From: AP-15 sp035252905
GTDB taxonomy: Bacteria; Pseudomonadota; Alphaproteobacteria; ATCC43930; CGMCC-115725
Assembly: GCA_035252905.1 (NCBI GenBank)
Contig: DATFCQ010000265.1
Location: 1 to 8,788 of the forward strand
DNA length: 8,788 nt
Reading direction: 5' to 3'
The notes beneath the pieces are model-generated. The model was not told the origin of the DNA and did no database searches. It saw only the letters and a list, made by a program, of their open reading frames with translations. The position numbers were made by a program, and so were the translations under genes. Below are positions 6,350-8,788 of the stretch, piece by piece (positions within the stretch are counted from its first letter, which is position 1; each line of letters begins with the position of its first letter).

Positions 6350-7987
6350 TCACAATTCGCCGCGCCGGCCCAGTTCGCGGATACGGTCGCCGATGCGGCA
6401 GGCGAGCGCCTGGATCGTCAAGGACGGGTTGACGCCGCCGCTAGTCGGGAACAGCGACCCGTCGCAGATCCACAGATTGGGGATGTCCCAGCTGCGCCCG
6501 TCGGCGTTGACGACGCTCGTTTCCGGCGCATCGCCCATGCGGCAGGTGCCGGCCAGATGGGCGGTGCCGCTCTCGTGCCAGATCTCGCGGCCGCCCGCCG
6601 CCGCCAGCGCCTCGCCCATATGGCCGAGAGCGTGCTGGTAGAGCCGCTTGTCATTGTCGCCAAAGGAAAAAGTGACATGGGCGACGGGCAGTCCGTACTG
6701 GTCGCGCTCCTCGGCCAGGGTGACCCGGTTGTCCTCGCTCGGCATCGTCTCGCCGACCATCTTGAGGCCGGCGTAATGGATGTATTTCGCCATTTCCTCC
6801 TTCAGCGCCGCGCCCCACAGCCCGCGTCCCGAGGTCACGCTCTCGACCCATTCGATCGGCAACGGACCCTGGCTCATATAGCAATAGCCGCCGGCGAAAT
6901 CCTTGCCCTCGTCGGTGTAGTTCCAGTGCTCGGTGATCGCCATCGGCGGCGGCCCCTTGTACCAGCGCACCTCCTCCTCCATGACCCCCCAGACGGCATG
7001 GTTCGACTGCGCCATCAAATTCTTGCCGACAAGGCCGCTCGAATTGGCGAGGCCGTGCGGAAAGCGCGGGCAGGCGGAGTTGAACAAGAGGCGCGGGGTC
7101 TCGATCGCATAGCCGGCGACGACGATGTTCTTCGCCCGCTGCCGGCGCAATTGCCCGTCGCGGTGATAGAGCACCTCGCGGGCGCGGCCGGCCCCGTCGA
7201 GCTCGATGCGGGCGACCATCGCCAGATCGCGGATCTCGGCCCCGGCGTCGAGCGCCCGCGGGATCCAGGTCAGGAGCACGCTCTGCTTGGCGTTGGTCGA
7301 GCAGCCGATCACGCAGAAGCCGCGATAGACGCAGGGATGGGCGTCGCCGCGCGGCGCCGACAGGGTGGCGAGCGGGGTCGGCGCCCATTTGATGCCGAGC
7401 GCCTCGGCGCCGCGCGCCAAGACGAGACCCGCCGCGTTGACCTCGTGCGCACGATAGGGGTAGCGCCCGCGCGGCGGTCCCCAGGGATAGCGCACCGGCC
7501 CCGCGACCTTCAGCGCGTCCTCGACCTCGGCGTAATAACGCCACATCTCTTCGGCCGAGACCGGCCAATCGGCGCCGTAGCCAAGCGCCGAGCGCGATTT
7601 GAACCATTCAGGGCGGAAGCGCAGCGAGACCATCGTGAAATGGACGGTGCTGCCGCCGACCCCCTTGCCGCTGTTGTTGCGGCCGAGTTCGAGCGGGTTG
7701 TCGCCGCCGCTGACCCGCTTGTCGGTCCAGTAGAGCTTGTGCTGGCTCTCCTCGTCCGAGGCGAAGTCTTCGAGCGGCCGCCAGAACGGGCCGGCGTCGA
7801 GGGCGACGACGCTGAACCCGGCCTCGGCCAGTTTGCAGGCGAGCGTGCCGCCGCCGGCGCCGGTGCCAACGATCGCGAAATCGACCTCTTCGCTATCGGA
7901 ATAGCAGCGCATCGGCCGCCAGGCGCCGCGGTGGAACACGTCCGGGGCGCGGCCGTCCGTGGCGCGCGGCTCGCGCTCCTCACTCAT
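6350..7987 (-). CDS. GMC-family FAD dehydrogenase, large catalytic subunit
   Basis: This 545-residue flavoprotein oxidoreductase resembles the large subunits of gluconate 2-dehydrogenase and FAD-dependent glucose dehydrogenase, which oxidise a sugar, polyol or alcohol and pass electrons to the respiratory chain. The FAD-binding loop is GTGAGGG (41-47), followed by GVGGSTVHF (109-117). HLAGTCRMG places the likely catalytic His477, and GGVNPSLT gives the partner Asn520. Cys219, Cys225 and Cys229 form CX5CX3C, the spacing that binds [3Fe-4S] in the Burkholderia cepacia glucose dehydrogenase alpha subunit. The ATG at 7987 is preceded by GGAGG at 6 nt and overlaps the upstream small-subunit gene by 8 nt, so the longer open frame to 8197 is not used. 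No signal peptide is present (MSEEREPRATDGRAPDVF). The real substrate cannot be assigned. Confidence 0.92.
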   Translation of the reverse strand: MSEEREPRATDGRAPDVFHRGAWRPMRCYSDSEEVDFAIVGTGAGGGTLACKLAEAGFSVVALDAGPFWRPLEDFASDEESQHKLYWTDKRVSGGDNPLELGRNNSGKGVGGSTVHFTMVSLRFRPEWFKSRSALGYGADWPVSAEEMWRYYAEVEDALKVAGPVRYPWGPPRGRYPYRAHEVNAAGLVLARGAEALGIKWAPTPLATLSAPRGDAHPCVYRGFCVIGCSTNAKQSVLLTWIPRALDAGAEIRDLAMVARIELDGAGRAREVLYHRDGQLRRQRAKNIVVAGYAIETPRLLFNSACPRFPHGLANSSGLVGKNLMAQSNHAVWGVMEEEVRWYKGPPPMAITEHWNYTDEGKDFAGGYCYMSQGPLPIEWVESVTSGRGLWGAALKEEMAKYIHYAGLKMVGETMPSEDNRVTLAEERDQYGLPVAHVTFSFGDNDKRLYQHALGHMGEALAAAGGREIWHESGTAHLAGTCRMGDAPETSVVNADGRSWDIPNLWICDGSLFPTSGGVNPSLTIQALACRIGDRIRELGRRGEL

Positions 7988-8585
7988 CGCGTTCCTCCGC
8001 TTCCCAGGAATCGTGACGGTCGAAGCCGAGCCGGACATAGCCGCGCGGGCTCGCCGGGCCGCCGAAGCCGATCTCGTTCCACGCCTTAGGGTGGGCGTAG
8101 TAGACGTTGACGATGTCCTTGACGAGCCGGCTCTTGAAGAACTGGCTAGGCGGCAGACCCTGCCACCGCGGGCTCCTGACCTCGCCGCGCTGGACAAGGT
8201 GCAAGACGTCGTCCTGGCGCCCCGGCATCAGTTCGACAAAGGGCGCGCCGAAGCGCAGGCGGCTCTCGTCGTCGATCGCGGCGAGCCCGCGGCGCCAGGC
8301 CTCCCGCATGTCGGGCATGTCGGCATAGCGAAATCCGTCGCTGCGGTCCTCCGCCAATTTGTGATCGACAAAGGGGGCGATCGGCACGCGCTCGTTGGCG
8401 GGACCGGATTGCGGAACGATGCGGTCCGAGATCGCTTCGAGCATCGTCCATTCCTCGGGCGTCAAGAAGCGTCGCGGCGGGACCTCGTGCAGGCGCTTGT
8501 CGACGACCCGCCGCGTCTGCTCGTTCCACGACGGCGTGTCCCGCTTGTCGAGAACGTTATAGCCGGGAAAACGCGGGGCTCTCAT
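7980..8585 (-). CDS. Gluconate 2-dehydrogenase subunit 3-like small subunit
   Basis: This 201-residue protein matches the gluconate 2-dehydrogenase subunit 3 family, the small partner of GMC dehydrogenases, needed for their maturation and export in characterised systems. The typical core starts at about 40 (FLTPEEWTMLEAISDRIVPQ). It continues with VPIAPFVDHKLAED, a central helix with MREAWRRGLAAIDDESR, then PPSQFFKSRLVKDIVNVYYA at 145-164. It ends in the family-like PKAWNEIGFGGPASPRGYV. The ATG at 8585 has GGAGG 7 nt upstream and overlaps the preceding stop as ATGA. Its last codons overlap the GMC start. Characterised relatives carry a twin-arginine signal. Here the N-terminus (MRAPRFPGYNVLDKRDTPSW) has no RR plus hydrophobic stretch, so export is not supported. 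RR pairs at 25-26 and 38-39 lack a following hydrophobic segment. Confidence 0.88.
   Translation of the reverse strand: MRAPRFPGYNVLDKRDTPSWNEQTRRVVDKRLHEVPPRRFLTPEEWTMLEAISDRIVPQSGPANERVPIAPFVDHKLAEDRSDGFRYADMPDMREAWRRGLAAIDDESRLRFGAPFVELMPGRQDDVLHLVQRGEVRSPRWQGLPPSQFFKSRLVKDIVNVYYAHPKAWNEIGFGGPASPRGYVRLGFDRHDSWEAEERDE
7994..7998 (-). promoter_or_regulatory. Ribosome binding site fixing the GMC start
   Basis: On the minus strand GGAGG is followed by AACGCG and ATG, a 6-nt spacing. It lies inside the 3' end of the small-subunit gene. It supports the ATG at 7987 against the longer open frame that continues to 8197. Confidence 0.75.
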
Positions 8586-8788
8586 GGCTGCTCCTCCGCG
8601 GCTTTGAGCAGGGCGAGGGCGGCGAGCCCGCCGCAGGCCACCCCGGTAAAGCCCGGCGGCGCCGGCAAGGGCGGTCCTTGCAGGACCATCTGGCTCCAAT
8701 TGTGCCAGCCGCCCATGTTGCGGTGGATGCCGTAGGCGTGGAAAACGGGGCCGGCGATGCCGAGGACCGCCGTCGCCTTCAGCAGCGG
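8582..8788 (-). CDS. Small membrane protein of the dehydrogenase operon, C-terminus only
   Basis: The last 68 residues of a gene entering from the right edge read PLLKATAVLGIAGPVFHAYG, then IHRNMGGWHNWSQMV, LQGPPLPAPPGFTGV and a final hydrophobic stretch ACGGLAALALL before LKAAEEQP. One hydrophobic segment at the left and one near the end suggest at least two membrane passes, with a conserved-looking His/Gly/Trp loop and a GPPLPAP motif between them. It stops in ATGA overlap with the small-subunit gene, so the three genes form one operon. I recall small multi-pass proteins with a similar GG-x-N/GPP-x-x-AP pattern before such dehydrogenase genes, but no function is known to me. A role as membrane anchor or electron acceptor for the GMC complex is inference. 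The His residues are possible haem ligands only as speculation. Confidence 0.7.
   Translation of the reverse strand, partial: PLLKATAVLGIAGPVFHAYGIHRNMGGWHNWSQMVLQGPPLPAPPGFTGVACGGLAALALLKAAEEQP
8593..8597 (-). promoter_or_regulatory. Ribosome binding site fixing the small-subunit start
   Basis: GGAGG on the minus strand is followed by seven bases (AGCAGCC) and ATG. It sits in the last codons of the upstream membrane-protein gene. It supports a start at 8585 rather than further upstream, where the open frame runs on to 8699 through the overlapping gene. Confidence 0.75.

Noticed and set aside
5738..8089. 783-codon plus-strand open frame across the convergent gap and the GMC gene
   Set aside because: It runs antisense to the GMC gene and through the palindromic repeats, with no domain similarity; chance openness in GC-rich DNA.
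7959..8735. 258-codon plus-strand frame opposite the small-subunit gene
   Set aside because: Antisense to a gene with a good ribosome site, family motifs and operon overlaps.

Overview
The window is GC-rich throughout and tightly coding. It looks like the chromosome of an alphaproteobacterium. The evidence is a PopZ-type (DUF2497) C-terminus directly upstream of valS, an arrangement common in that class, together with alphaproteobacterial-looking palindromic intergenic repeats. I cannot place it more precisely; a Rhodospirillales-like organism is a guess. I see no tRNA, rRNA, CRISPR array, transposase or phage gene.

Plus strand, 1-6099. The 3' end of a popZ-like gene is followed by a 204-nt gap holding a densely self-complementary, cloverleaf-like repeat. 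Then come valS (valyl-tRNA synthetase), an 83-nt gap, a compact lysine 2,3-aminomutase-like radical SAM gene, and a two-pass K+-channel-like protein flanked on both sides by nucleotide-binding RCK/TrkA-N domains. The aminomutase and channel genes overlap by four bases (GTGA), so they are probably translated together. valS contains a sharply AT-richer patch (about 1380-1560) with foreign-looking codon use and extra residues in its editing domain.

Convergent gap, 6100-6349. This has no gene. It holds two alternative hairpins, a GAAA-loop hairpin that repeats a 15-bp motif also found in the valS leader region, and a 66-nt nested inverted repeat. It probably ends transcription from both sides.

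Minus strand, 8788-6350. A three-gene overlapping operon is read leftwards: the C-terminus of a small membrane protein (cut by the window edge), a gluconate 2-dehydrogenase subunit-3-like small subunit, and a GMC-family FAD dehydrogenase large subunit. The large subunit carries a CX5CX3C cluster like the one that binds [3Fe-4S] in bacterial FAD-dependent glucose dehydrogenase. Together they look like a membrane-associated sugar, polyol or alcohol dehydrogenase whose substrate is unknown. No Tat signal is visible on either complete subunit, and no cytochrome c gene lies in the window.

No clearly new multi-gene system is demonstrated. The items most worth a second look are the structured repeats, the valS patch, the RCK-channel-RCK architecture coupled to the aminomutase gene, and the apparently signal-less dehydrogenase complex.
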